A stretch of 64,000 bases of DNA from Aselliscus stoliczkanus (GCA_033961575.1 CM066737.1:67786771-67850770), one strand, 5' to 3'; numbered from the stretch's first letter, positions 11,394 through 23,795 are shown. The notes: generated from the letters alone by a model not told the origin. Numbers and translations are program-made.

Positions 11394-14153
11394 AAAAAAT
11401 ATCTAATGGAGGTATAAGTTTATCTAACCCCATGAATAATTCTGAATTTTAAAAAATGCTTTCTGGGAGTCTTGATATACATTTGCTAAAGTAGAAAATT
11501 TCTAGGAAGTATTTTTAAAGTATTTTGAAGAAAAATAAAATGTAATTGGAAGAAATATGATTCAGGCAAATTTTATTATTAACAACAGAATAACAAAGTA
11601 TTGAATATGGATTTGAATAAATTAGTTATATAGAATTATGCAAGTAATAGCATGCACAAAGATGCCTGAATATTAAAGCAATACTCAGGTGACAAACTCT
11701 AATTTAATGTAATCACTATTTCTCAAAAATTTCACGACCCTGGGATACATATTTTTGAAGTATAGTAAAACCCTATCAATGATAGTATACTAGTAAACAT
11801 TTAGTAAATACTGATTTTGTCTTCCGAAAAATAGATTTTCTCTGATCAAAATCATTTGTGATTTGGCAAGCTTCCAAGAGGTAGGAGACAACCACTTAAT
11901 ATAAAGCTAAGGAACCTAATAATATGCAGTCTGTATTTTACATCATTACTCTAAAATCTAATGTATACTGTTAAACTACTGGATTATTAAGCTAACTGAA
12001 CTCTATATCATTTTGTATTTAAATTGACTTTTATTATCACCAGAATTATTTAGGTTTATAGAAATTGCTATTAACTTTATTAACTAGATACTCGAATCTA
12101 ATTCAATTATTTTTATTAGGGACTATGCTAAAATATTTAAGCTATCTTTAAAAATTAAGGGCAAGTTTCAAAATAAACATACTTGAAATGTGTTTACTAA
12201 TTCACTTAATCACTTCAATTTCCATGAATAATGTCACATACAAAATCAGGGACCCTTGTATGCACAATTGACATTTAAAATAGAATTCTGCATCATATCT
12301 GGTTCCATGAGTCAATATGTGTAGAACATTTTGGGGGGAAATTTTTAAATTTATCTTTAGGAAAATGATTAGCTCTACTAGAATAGGATATAAGCATGAT
12401 ATAAGCATCATGTATCTTCTGATGATAACTTACGTGTCCAATCTCCAAAACCCGGAGTGAAAAAGTCCTGTCAGACCCATTAATAAAACCAAAAATATGA
12501 TGCAAAGACAATGAAGTGATTAGTGCTGACATCATGGTTTTGTGGTTTTGCTTTGTTGTTTTATTTTTATTTTTTTAAATGTTGATGGATGGAGAAACAA
12601 CAGAGTACAAATTTGGTACTGCGATGATGATATCAGTTATTCTCAAATCAGTGTAATGAAGGAAAATATAAAATGTTTTGTTAAAATTATTTAGGAAGAG
12701 TACATCCTTGCAGATAAAGTCACTGTACTTCTACAGAAATCACTCAGGGCTCTTGATCTACAACCTATTTCTTATAATATATGCATATGAGGTTCTCTAG
12801 CTTATCCTCTCTCTAGGCTATACCCAAATGACCTCCAGATAAACAGCTCTTTAGGAAAAACTGTGCAGAAAAGGAGAAACTGGGTAACACATTTAGCTGC
12901 TTAAAAACTTAATTGTTTAGGATATTGGTCTGAAGTCTAATCCCTCCTACTCTTTTGTAAGTGTTTAGAAGCAAAGGACAGATATCTTTATATATTTGTA
13001 TAATGTTTAAGGAAATCCTATGTTCACAGAATTTTTAATGAAACTATGTCTGCTTTTCATACCTTTCTCTTTCCTACTTAGTTTTAGTGAACACCACATG
13101 AGATGAACAATGCCAGGTCAGGAAAGCATTCACCCTATATAAATTTGATGATAGCGTGTCTCTGTCGGTTAATTCTTCACAAGCTAACCTTTTGCAATTG
13201 AACTAAGTCAACCTGAGAGATATTCAGCTAAAATAAATGGAGAGTGCAGTTTGACTTTGTGCAAGTAATAGTTGACTCACTGATTCATGCAGGAAGTGGC
13301 AGCTCTTTGGCTCAAGGTAGATCAGACTTTCAGGAAGAAGATGGAACATAAAATGTCAAAGAAGGAACTAGTCTAGATATTTCAGGCTTTCTATATTGTG
13401 ACTATGTATTCCGGTTGTCCCTGTTTAATTATTAAGAGGGGCCCTTTTGACTTTCAAAATTATCCTTATGTGAAGGATAAAGTCTATGGTCACCCTTCTT
13501 TAATATGATGCAAACAGATGACAGAAAATAAGACTAGATTAAAATAGATGTTAAAAAATATACAGAAAGATATATACCAGGCACACAAGGATAATTGTTT
13601 CTTTAATCTACAAACTGAATCTCAACTCTACAGGTCAAGCCATTTGTCCAATATCCCTGTGGAATTCATTTGAGAGAGAAATAATTAAAATAACTAAAAA
13701 TATTGCATTAGGAATCACCAAAATAAGCAGTTATCTTTTAATGCAGCTACTAATAACTGCAGCTAGGAGAACAAATCTAATTATTTGTGAAATAAATTGG
13801 TAAACATGTGTGAAAGCACAGATTTATATAATCAGTTTTTTGTGGGGGGAAACAAAAAAAGGAAAAATATTTTAATATCACACTAACACAAAACACAAAA
13901 GCTTTTGTCAGTTCAGAGAATTGTCAGTAACTCATTGTTGCAACACACTGAAAATATGGGTAAATCAACTATCACTAACTCATTGAAGCAATCACAAGTT
14001 TAAGAAACCTTAATAGCTGCAACAGATGAAACTATTATCAATAAGCTGTCTAGCAAAGCATGGAGATACTTTGGAATAACTCTTAAGGTTATAAAAGACA
14101 ATAGTTTATGTTTACTTACTGCTATAGCTAATCTAATTAAGACATTATGCCTT
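11394..14153. other. unique intronic sequence, no gene seen
   Basis: A 2.7-kb stretch without recognisable repeats or coding potential. Open frames here are short and lack any domain. I see nothing further. Confidence 0.4.
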
Positions 14154-14658
14154 GGGCCCGGCTGAGTGGCACATTGGTTAAGAGCTGGCTTGAGATGCCA
14201 GCTCTGAGCAGCAGGACTCTGATGTGGATCCCACCTATGAGGGTCAGTGACATTGCCCTTTACAGCTAAGATGGTTAACAACAGCTCCACGTGGAGCTGG
14301 ACTGCTATGAATCACCGGCACCAGCATAGCTGCAGCCCCTGCTGCAGTGGGCAGCCATAAGCTACAGTGAGTGGCCGGCAGCCAGTGTGAGTGGCCAGCA
14401 GCCAGTGTGAGTGGCCAGCAGCCAGTGTGAGCTGCCAAGACCTGCTGTGAGTGGCTGTCTAGAAGCCCGCGACTGATCTGTCTCACCCAAGAAGAGCACA
14501 ATGATGATACCAACATGGGCCAGTGAAGCAACGTCCTCCACAACTAGACTGAGGAACAAAAGGACAGCAACTTGTCTGTTCCCCTTCCCGGATTCCCCAA
14601 CACTGTTCCCCTCCCCCAATTCCCCAATTTAAAAAAAAATCTTAAAAAGACACAAAAA
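14154..14658 (+). mobile_element. long composite SINE, type B
   Basis: A type-A-like head (GGGCCCGGCTGAGTGGCACA) is extended by a GC-rich middle and by the tail TCCTCCACAACTAGACTGAG ... CCCCAACACTGTTCCCCTCC. ATTATGCCTTA flanks both ends as a target-site duplication. The middle contains a short tandem array of AGTGGCCAGCAGCCAGTGTG-like units at about 14367-14435. Confidence 0.88.
14367..14435 (+). repeat. short tandem array inside a SINE
   Basis: Three near-identical 23-bp units (GTGAGTGGCC(G/A)GCAGCCAGT...) in a row and the start of a fourth. Other long copies (17773-18180, 58343-58798) have one or a diverged version, so the expansion looks private to this copy. Confidence 0.85.
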
Positions 14659-14659
14659 T

Positions 14660-15641
14660 ATTATGCCTTAAGATGGAAAGAATACAAAAATAATTGCTTC
14701 ACCAAATTCCACAGTTGTCTGATAGTATCAAAAATAATTTGGTAAAATGCTATATTTATATTCGTTAATACCCAAATAAGGTCAGCCACTATTTTGTGGG
14801 GTATGTAGAACATTATTTAAGACAGAAGTCAATTTTTTGCCTCAAACCTTTTACAGTCTAGGTTATAGAAGGCCATAGTTAAAATGAGATTAGTATTTAT
14901 GAAACAGCCACAAAGCAAGTGGAGAAAAAATTTCAATTAATTTAAATTCCTTAAATTTGCCATAGTATAATTATATTTGTGTAGGCAAATATAGCTCAAA
15001 AAGTCATGTCTCCTACATAAATAATATCAAATTTCTAAAAGTTAAAGAGATTAAAACTTAAGTTTTATTATTCTGGCGATTTTGCAAGTAAATTAGTTTT
15101 CTACGTGAGGGCTCTAGCTTTATAAAAATCTTTTCATTATACCAGTTGCATACTTGATCCTAAGTATCATTTGAAGGAGTAAGACAAAACTGCAGGCACC
15201 TAAATATGCCTGAAAACTCATGGCAGAATTTCTGGAGAAAATAAATTTCAGAGAAATGTCTAGAATCCTAAAAGCTACAGGTTGATAAACTAGTTCAGCC
15301 TATATAGAAGCCAGTCAACAATGTCCAACCTAAGTGCTACATCTACCATCCCCAATAAGGAAAATTTCACTTTTCCTGTCCCATGAGTACTTCCAGTTAA
15401 AGGTGCATTCCCATACCATTACAATGGTTTCCAAAGGCTTAAAAATGATAGCATGGTCATCGCTACTTCTTCAGCTTAGAAAGTTCAGCTTAGAAAGGTT
15501 TGGAATTTAGAATGTATTTGAGGAGCTAATATGGTGTTGAAGACGATGGTTATCTATAGCTGATCTTTTAGGAATCACTTTCCTAACAGTAAAATTAAAA
15601 GGTTTACATGCCTCCTTGAAACATGCAAAATCTGTTAAATA
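14660..15641. other. unique AT-rich intron, no gene seen
   Basis: Nothing recognised. Confidence 0.4.
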
Positions 15642-16360
15642 CAAAGTGCCCCCTTATTCTTGGGGGATATGTTCCAAGACCCCCAGTAGATGCCTGAAAC
15701 CACAATAGTACTGAACCCTATATATATGATTTTTCCTATACCTACATATCTATGAAAAGTTTAATTTATAAATTAGGCACAGTCAGCAATTAACAACAAT
15801 AACTAATAATAAAATAGAACAAGTATAACAATATACTGTAATAAAAGTTATGTAAATGTGGTCTCTCTCTCAGCAAACTAGTGTGAATTTCCTTTTCCTT
15901 CATCACAATTGCACAGATAGAAGATCAATTTTTATTCTGGACCTTAGCATTCTCAGCGTATGATTTTTCCTTATTAAATTGAGGACTTTCAACTTTTCAC
16001 TTCAAGGAAGCACTTTACAGCTTCTCTTTGGCATGTCTGAATGCCAGCATCACTATTCCTATGCTTTGGGGCCATTTTTAGGTAAAGTAAGGGTCAATTG
16101 AACACAAGCACTGAGATACCTTGAAAGTTGATCTGATAACCAAGATGACTATTAAGTGACTAATGGTTGGGAAGAGTGTACAGCATGAACACATTGGACA
16201 AAGGGATAATTCACGTCATCCTACTCAGGATGGCATGCGATTTTAAACTTATGAATTGTTTATTTCTGGAATGTTTTATTTAATATATTTGGGCTGTGGT
16301 TGACCACAGTAACCGAAACCACATAACATGAAGTCATAGATAATGGGGGACCACTGCACT
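15642..16360 (+). mobile_element. Tigger/pogo-like non-autonomous DNA transposon
   Basis: The left end AGTGCCCCCTTATTC and right end GATAATGGGGGACCACTGCA form imperfect inverted repeats, with TA at both outer edges. Inside are GGGATATGTTCCAAGACCCC, GATGCCTGAAACCACAATAG and AATAAAATAGAACAAGTATA, which I associate with Tigger-family MITE-like elements of eutherians. About 720 bp, no transposase. The subfamily is not assigned. Confidence 0.78.
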
Positions 16361-16957
16361 TAAGTTCTGAGAGAAAATGCAGTGTGACACCACTAAAAGA
16401 AGTACAGAATATATTAATTGACATCAGAATCTTATAATCATTATGTATATTCAATCAGTGTAAGTAGCCTTCATTTTATATTTACTTATCAAAGGCAGTT
16501 GAATATCAGGGAGTTAATTGCTTATGCCTTAGTGTAACTAAACATGATTATATTTTCCAGCATAGCTATATGCACTCCTGCACTAATCCATATAGTCATT
16601 CAGTGACTTAAATAAAGCATGATGTTCAAGTAAAAGTAATCTATAAAGTTCTATACTTCTTTATTTATAATCCTTTCTCTTTTGTAATTTATACATCCCT
16701 GGATTTTTTAGAGCATCACTTTATTCTTCTATTAACCATTTACTTCATTATTTTCATGACTGAGAACAAAGCTCTCCTTGTCCTTGGCCAAACTATTTTT
16801 AATGGATGCTTCTAGGTAAACGCTTGTCTTCAAAGGATATCTAGGCCCTCTCATAAAACAGGAAAATATACTAGCAACCAAGAAAGGCTTGTCCTAGAAA
16901 ATCTTATGCTTAAAAATTATATTGAAAACTTTTAAAATTTACAATAATTAATTTTTT
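16361..16957. other. unique AT-rich intron, no gene seen
   Basis: Nothing recognised. Confidence 0.4.
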
Positions 16958-16966
16958 TTTAAATCA

Positions 16967-17286
16967 CCCAGATTCAGTTCTCTTTCCATCACAATATATT
17001 TGATCCCCTTTACCCTCATCTACCATCCCCCTCCCTCATTACCCTCTGGTAACCACTAAACTGTTGTGTGCGTTTATGACTTTTTGTTTTTTTGTTTGTC
17101 TTGTTCCTTTGCTGTTTTCAGTTTTATATCCCACATATGAGTGAAACTATATGGTTCTCTACTTCTTCTGTCTGACTTATTTCACTCTGGGTGGTGAACA
17201 CACACTATGATATATAGATGATCTATTACAGAATTGTACATCTGAAATCTATGTAACTTTGCTAACAATTGTCGCCCCAATAAACT

Positions 17287-17325
<39 letters not shown>

Positions 17326-17471
17326 TTGTTGAGGGCAGTGTCACTGGACCTCGTATGTGGGACCCGAATGGGGATCTCTGGTTTCCCAAGCCAGTGCTTA
17401 ACCACCGCGCCACTCAGCCGGCCCCCAATAAACTTTATTTTTAAAAAAAAAAGTTGTAAGAAAAAAAAAAA
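16967..17471 (+). mobile_element. twin-primed (5'-inverted) L1 3' end
   Basis: The left part (16967-17187) is an L1 3'UTR in antisense. The right part (17187 to about 17450) is the immediately following piece of the same 3'UTR in sense, from CTCTGGGTGGTGAACACACA to the CCCCAATAAACTTTA tail. The two meet within the same motif (CTGGGTGG). TTTAAATCA lies just outside both ends (16958-16966 and 17472-17480). This is the pattern expected of twin priming during L1 insertion. A SINE sits in the tail. Confidence 0.85.
17287..17424 (-). mobile_element. tRNA-derived SINE, type A, with (TTTA)n tail
   Basis: Reverse copy whose A tail has become a (TTTA)n run of about 40 bp before GAGGGCAGTGTCACTGG. The duplicated target CCAATAAACTTTATTT comes from the host L1 tail. 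Confidence 0.92.
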
Positions 17472-17772
17472 TTTAAATCAAATTTGATACTACATATCTC
17501 TCCTACAGAACCCATTACAGAAGGATAATTGTGATTCGCTTACAAGAAAAGAAATAGGAAAACAGAAAAAGATTTCAGTGTGAAAAAGAAAAGACAAGGG
17601 AGGGAATTTTATTTTTTATGGCATATGAATGAGATGTAAATAAAGCAATTCCAGATGGTAGAAATTGTATATGAGAATTTATCCACATTAGCAGTATCAT
17701 AGTGACATGGAGAACCAGCAAGAGGCAAAGGCAAATGAAGAGGAGACATTTGATTAAAGAGATAGCTAAAGA

Positions 17773-18180
17773 GGGCTGGCCGTCTGGTGCATTGGTTGAG
17801 AGTTGGCTTGACATGTCAGCTCTGAGCAGCAGGGCCCGGTTTGGATCCCACATGCAGGGCAGTGACACTGCACCCTCTACAGCTAAGATGGTGAACAACA
17901 GCCCTACCTAGAGCTGGGCTGCCATGAGTCACCGGCGACAGCATAGGCTGCATTGGGGCTAGCTGGCAGCAGGCGTGCGCTTTCTTGAGCTGCTGTGAGC
18001 CACCATGAGTGGCACTCCAATAGCCGGTGACAGACTACCCCACCTGGGCAGAGCGCAATTATAATACCAACATGGGCCAGTGAAACGACGTCCTCCACAA
18101 CTAGACTGAAGAACAAAAAGAACAGCAACTTTTCTGTTCCCCTCCCTGAATTCCCCAATAAAATCTAAAAAAAAAAAAAG
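17773..18180 (+). mobile_element. long composite SINE, type B
   Basis: Head GGGCTGGCCGTCTGGTGCAT, GC-rich middle, and tail TCCTCCACAACTAGACTGAA ... CCCCAATAAAATCT plus poly-A. Flanked by a perfect 15-bp duplication AGAGATAGCTAAAGA (17758-17772, 18181-18195), so the borders are firm and the insertion is fairly young. Confidence 0.95.
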
Positions 18181-18195
18181 AGAGATAGCTAAAGA

Positions 18196-19635
18196 AAGTA
18201 AATAGAATCATTTGTTTGTTTTTTTTAATCGAATTAGGTCAAGAAATAAATATGAAGCCAGTGACGTTGATTGAGAAAGAGAATAATGCTGTCATAGTTA
18301 CTCCGTATATCTATCTATCTCTTTGTATATTATGTAAAAATAGGTTTGGGTTGCAAAAAAATCTCTTAAAAGACTATAAAGCTTAATATTAGAGAAATTG
18401 GGGGAGAATATAATTAATCTTAAACTATAGGTTTAAGCCAATAGCTATTGTTTAAAGAAATCTTTTTTTAAAGGCACTCAGTAAATTTCATGTTTTTCTT
18501 ATTTTATTAATTTTTATAATATCCCTACTGATAGAAAAGGATGATTTTAATTTTCTCCATTATGTAGGAAAGGAATTGGAAGCATAGATAACAAGTTGGA
18601 AATTAAGATAATAGAAAGAGTCATATAATTACCACTACTAGCACAGAAATTACCATTTTCATCAAAAAGGTTTTATTTCTGATCTCAAAACTGTTTTGCA
18701 GGTAAACCTTGGCAAAAGGTATTAATGTCATAATTGCAGACCTTGTAAAAAATAATATAAATTAATGAAGATGCTTGGTGAAAATCTATTAAAAGTAGAT
18801 TGGGAATTTTAAGTTTTCTGAAACTAAGAAGACTTAAAGGAATTCCGTGTCCTTAACGGAAGAATGACCAATGCAAGATAAAAACATTTTAGTATAATAA
18901 ATATGTTTTCTTCCTTACTGTCATTACTGTAAAACTATACTCCCCGTAATGCTGGTTATTAAGCTCCTTGGAGACAGTGACTATTTTTAAATCATATTTT
19001 TATCCCTCAAGACTTTGTATATTGGTTACTCATTAAGTATATAAGTTTAGATGTAATTAGAATAACATATTAGTTAGTAGTTAGTTACTGTTACAATTAA
19101 GACAATAGAAAAGCAGCTTTCCATTCTTTAGAATTTTACTTCATTATATTGGAGAAGCTTAAAACAACGGACTTCCACATTCAAAGTAAGCAAGAGGATG
19201 AGAAACATTTATGATAATATCCTCTATAAAATAAAATTCCTGATTAAATGATATCTCAAAGACAAATGTAATTTAGGTTAGATAATCCAAAACTTCATAT
19301 TATAATATTCAAAATTAAAAGTCATTTTGTTTTCTAAAACAAATTTTAAAATTACTTTTTGAAAAGGTCTTTTACTTGCTTTTCTTATTATATAACTTTG
19401 TATTACTTTTCCTAGTTTACCTGCAAGTATAGAGATGTCTATATGTAGCAATTAAAATATAATACCACTAAACATTCTCTAAATGTATCAAAAAAAGCAA
19501 TAGGTTTCTTACGACTGATCATCTAGAATTATCTTTTACATTTCACAGCAAATGAAAAGCATATGGGCAGCTATGGTTGTATTATTTTAGCTTGTAAAAG
19601 ACACCTATTTGTGTGTTTATGTAGATATTCTTTTG
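18196..19635. other. unique AT-rich intron, no gene seen
   Basis: Contains a short (TATC)n run near 18308 and otherwise nothing I recognise with confidence. Confidence 0.4.
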
Positions 19636-19749
19636 TTTTTTTGTGTTTTTTTTTTGAGGGCAGTGTCACTGACCCTCATATGTGGGACCCAAACCGGGGC
19701 CGCTGGCTTCCCAAGCCAGCGCTTAACCACCGCGCAACTTGGCCGGCCC
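19636..19749 (-). mobile_element. tRNA-derived SINE, short type A
   Basis: Poly-T, GAGGGCAGTGTCACTGACCC, reverse head ending CTTGGCCGGCCC. TAGATAT(T/C) flanks it as an imperfect target-site duplication. Confidence 0.92.
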
Positions 19750-20899
19750 TAGATATCTATTTTGATGAACTGAGTTCTCTAGTAATGAATATTTAACACT
19801 TTATGGATAAAAACATTATCACATATTTGTAAAATAAGACTGGTGAAGCTACAATAATTTCTGCAAACAAAAGACCAATGAATAACAGTTAAGAAAATTA
19901 AACTTTAAAATTAAATTGAGCATAATACTTTCCTTCTTCTGGTAACCTCTACCTGCATTTAGAAACCAAAAGACACTTCAACAAAGATGTACTAAAATTT
20001 AATTTGTGGTCAAAGCAACTTATGTGATCTACTATGCTATTATATTAATTATTCACACTTTTTAATTGATTTGATGAAAATGATTGTAAACTGATAAATG
20101 CAAAGGGAGAATGTTAATTTCTTTAATATTTGATTTTGAAGTAAGAACTACTTTTCATATGCATTTTTTGCTAAATAATTTCTTCATAACTGATCCAAAT
20201 TCACATAAAGACATGAAGTATAATGCTTGAAAAAAACATAAAGCTATATATTTTAGAGATCAAATTAAAACAAAATCAGAAAGTTTCCCCCAAAATGACC
20301 TTATTGCTTTCATCATGATTCTGAACAAGAAGTTGTCACCTCTGATACAAAGACATTACCAATCCATCAATTGTTTTGGTCTAAGATTGAATGAAAAATT
20401 ATACCCCAGATAATTAAGAGGGTGCCTCCACAACACAAATGTTGTTATATTATAGTTAATATAAAGTGGTGTAGACTAAACGAATAATTTATGTCAAACA
20501 AACTACACACATTGGAACATTTATTATTTTAGATTATTTGCACTGATCAGAATTATAGAAGCCAGAATTATGTAACCAAACCTCATGGTTTCCTTAAGGA
20601 GATCTATGTCAAATAATTTTGTCTTGTATAAATATATATTTATATTCAATTTTAACTCATACCTTTTGGCAGGCACAAAATCAAGCATCGTATTGGTTTC
20701 TATTTAGATACAGTGTACAATGAATTACAGATAAATAAGTCTGTACTTAACAAAATCAACATAAAATTTATCAGTGTTTCTTACAGTTAGTTGGTATCAG
20801 GTCAAGGAGCAAGATGTGAGTAAATTCATCAGCTTTGGAAACAAATTTGTTGCTCAGAGTCTCAATTTATAAATTCTAGAATTGAGCTATCTAAAATGT

Positions 20900-20901
<2 letters not shown>
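19750..20901. other. unique AT-rich intron, no gene seen
   Basis: No repeat recognised. 20270-20400 is less biased in composition but has no coding signal. Confidence 0.4.

Positions 20902-20951
<50 letters not shown>
20902..20951. repeat. (TA)n microsatellite
   Basis: An uninterrupted 50-bp TA run, not visibly attached to an L1 end, unlike those at 23746, 40559 and 48769. Confidence 0.97.
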
Positions 20952-20952
<1 letters not shown>

Positions 20953-21559
20953 GTTCCATGTGGGACTATTAATAACAGGTGTATTGAATGAAAGGCATTA
21001 GTGGACTATGAATATTAAGCGGGACTCTGATAATAGCAATGAAGTCAAAAGTTACTTAATCTTATTAGTATTGCACTCTCATTTTAATAAGACCTGACAG
21101 CACTAATTAAAGATCCATTTATGAAGAGAATGAGTTTTATGTTATTATTTATCCCCACTGAAGGTGCACTTTGTTAATAACCCCCAGGTTTCAGGAACAT
21201 AATAGTCATTAACATTTGAGCATCATCTCTTTTGCTTTTTTAGCACAAATCAAAAATGTTAATCAGCATATCACAGAATTCAGAGAATATAAAATCAAGT
21301 TATGTTAAAGTTGAAAGGTTGAACTTCTAACTATGAATTCACTTTAATTGAAAAAAATGAGGAAATCACTATATTTAAACTCTTGTGAGCCTCTTAGAGC
21401 CAACTATGTTATCTAATAAAACAATTAAACACACTGTTTGTTACAGCATAATCTGCCTCCAAGGGCATTAATGAATCTTTACTCACTCCTGATACTACAC
21501 AGCACTTTGACCTATGGTTACATAGGATAAAGAAATATTAATTCCTTCAGCATAAAAAA
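20952..21559. other. unique intron, possible conserved non-coding sequence
   Basis: No repeat recognised. It is rich in TAAT-type motifs (CACTAATTAAAGATCC near 21102, CATTAATGAATC near 21465). Only a cross-species alignment could show conservation. Confidence 0.3.
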
Positions 21560-22224
21560 GTACTATTGCAATATTACTGACTATATTTCCCATAATGTAT
21601 TTTACACCCCCAGACTATTTTGTAACTACCAATTTGTACTTCCTAATCCATTCACCTTTCTCATACATTTCCGTAACCCCCCTCCCTTGTAGCAACCATC
21701 AGTTTGTTCTCTGCATCTATGAGTCTATTTCTGTTTTGTTTGTTCAGTTATTCTATTTTTGAGATTCCACATATAAGTGAAATCATAAGGTATTTGTCTT
21801 TCTCAGTATGATTCATTTCACTTAGCATAATACCCTCTAGGTCCATCCACGTTGTCGAAAATGGTAAGATTTCATTCTTTTTAATGACTGGGTAATACTC
21901 CATTGTATAAATGTATCACAATTTATTTATCCAATCATCCTATTGATGGGTATTTTGGTTGTTTACATATTGGGTTATCGGAAAAGTCATGACATATTTT
22001 GTCTATGGTTTTCAAAGGTCATTTATTTATATAAAGAACAAAGATCAATCAATGATATATTGCCTGTTTTGTTCGATAACCTTTTGCCATCTTTCAGTGA
22101 TCTTCATAATTCCTCGTTCATAGAAGGACCTGTCTTCATTTGCAAAAAACTGAACAAGGTGCTGATTTACAGCCTCATCTGAATTAAACGTTATACTACG
22201 CAAGGAGTTTTAAAGGGAGTGAAA

Positions 22225-23195
22225 CAAGTGGAAGTCTGACAAAGCAAGGTCAGGCGAGTATGGTGGGTGTGGCAACACATACCATCCAAGTTCCAATGAT
22301 TTTTTTTTTTTTTTTTAGCTGAGTCATCCTGCCATCCAGCCCAATGGCAGCTCAGCTCGGGCTGGGCATAGAACTGCTGTTGCTCAGAGCTCAGCTCGCA
22401 CTCTTGAGCGAGCTCTTAACCAACTGAGCCACTCGGCCAGCCCTCAAGCTCCAATAATTTTTGATGGATGATCAAACTTGTGTGTGGTCTTGCGTTGTTG
22501 TGATGGAATACAATTCCTTTACAATTAACAAGCTCTGAACGTTTCTGGATGATGGATTCGTTCAAACTGATCAAATTGCCAACAGTACACATTTGAAGTG
22601 ATTGCTTGGTTCCTTGGTAGGAGCTGGAAAAACACGACACCTTTAAAATCCCACCACACTAAGAGCATAACCTTCCTCTGATGAATGTCTGCTTTTGATG
22701 TGGTTTAGGCGAATCATCACGTCAGGACCAAGAGCATTTGCACACCACATTGTTGTAAACAATCCACTTCTCATCACCAGTTATCAGACTCTTCAAAAAA
22801 GGATCGTTTTCCTCACGTTTAGTGAGCATATTGCAGATGTTTATATGCGCTGTCAAATGAACTTCTTTGAGTTCACGTGGAACCCAAATATCGAGCTTGC
22901 TTATGTATCCCAGCTTCTTCAGGTGGTCATGACTGCTTGAATGATGGATGTTCAATGTTTCTGCAATCTCTCGTGTCATGTAATGTGGGTTTGACTGGAT
23001 CAATGCCTTTATTTTGTTGTCATCGACCTCGGTGGGCCTCCCTGACCAAGGAGCATCATTGAGATCAAAATCACCAGCACAGAATTTCATGAACCATCAT
23101 TGGCACTGACATTCTTGTAAAGCATTGTCACCATAAACTTTATGCAACTTTTCACAAGCTTGACACGTGTTCTTCCCTTTATGGAAATAAAACAG
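22225..23195 (-). pseudogene. mariner transposase, broken
   Basis: DDD-type mariner transposase, which would cut and paste the element at TA sites. Reading 5' to 3' on the minus strand: a decayed N-terminal helix-turn-helix region (about 23190-23090, with stops), then an open stretch from 23090 with a second helix-turn-helix (HYMTREIAETLNIHHSSSHD), the linker motif WVPREL, and the first catalytic motif TGDEKW. Further on is HHNNARPHTS, where the second catalytic aspartate appears replaced by asparagine. A SINE then splits the gene (22301-22443). The third catalytic motif YSPDLALSDFHLF survives near 22265-22230. Several frame breaks and the D-to-N change mean it cannot be active. It resembles the transposase domain family of SETMAR. 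Confidence 0.9.
22301..22443 (-). mobile_element. tRNA-derived SINE, type C, inside mariner
   Basis: Poly-T, TAGCTGAGTCATCCTGCCA, and reverse head GAGCCACTCGGCCAGCCC. CAAGTTCCAATGATTTT and CAAGCTCCAATAATTTT flank it. The order of events is L1, then mariner, then SINE. Confidence 0.93.
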
Positions 23196-23739
23196 TAAAA
23201 TATGGCAAAAATGCACAGCTTGGTCACACAGCTTGGTCTTCTATCTTCAACTTGTAAAATCTCCAGAACTCAACCAAATCACTCAATTTTTTTTTAGAAT
23301 AAAGCTAGACCTGTCAGCTGTCAAATGCCACAGCAGTCACATAGATGCGAATGACTCTAGTACTTCCAAAAATGAACTAGTGCCATCTGTTGCAAACATG
23401 CATCATAACTTTTCCGACAACCCAATATCTTGGCTATCTTGAATAAGCACTGCAGTAAACTATGTATAGTGTCAGATGGGTACTGGACTTATCGGAGGGA
23501 AAACTTCATAAATTATATCAATGCCTAACCACTACGCTATACATCTGAAACTAACATAAAATAATATTAAATGTCAACTATAATTTAAAATATAGTCACA
23601 GAATGTAAAGTACAGTATAGGGAATATAACCAATGGTATTATAATAGCTATATGCAGTGTCATATGGGTGGTAGACTTGGGGTTATCATTTTGTGAGGTG
23701 TATAATATCTAATCACTGTGGTTTTTTACACCTGGACTA

Positions 23740-23745
<6 letters not shown>

Positions 23746-23790
<45 letters not shown>
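23746..23790. repeat. (TA)n microsatellite at L1 3' end
   Basis: 45 bp of TA directly after the L1 right arm. Confidence 0.95.

Positions 23791-23795
<5 letters not shown>

Larger units (their letters stand above)
21970..23425 (-). mobile_element. full-length but dead mariner-family transposon
   Basis: Left terminal repeat TTGGGTTATCGGAAAAGTCA and the inverse of the right end TTGGGTTGTCGGAAAAGTTA match closely. A TA lies on each side (21968-21969, 23426-23427), the normal mariner target. Removing it restores a continuous host L1 (…GTTTACATA / TCTTGGCTATC…). Its 1456 bp include a 143-bp SINE, leaving about 1.3 kb, the usual mariner size. Confidence 0.93.
21560..23790 (+). mobile_element. second twin-primed L1 3' end, with mariner inside
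   Basis: The left arm (21560-23456, minus the mariner) is an L1 3'UTR/ORF2 end in antisense. The right arm (about 23457-23745) is sense and begins at TATGTATAGTGTCAGATGGG, exactly where the left arm's sequence stops (near AGTAATATTGCAATAGTACT on the minus strand). The right arm holds two 3'UTR units, and a (TA)n run lies at its end. I see no clear flanking duplication. Confidence 0.78.

Noticed and set aside
14367..14435. CRISPR-like repeat
   Set aside because: Units are directly abutting without spacers and lie inside a SINE of a mammalian genome.
22301..22443. Part of the transposase gene
   Set aside because: This is an inserted SINE with its own duplications and poly-T, not coding sequence.
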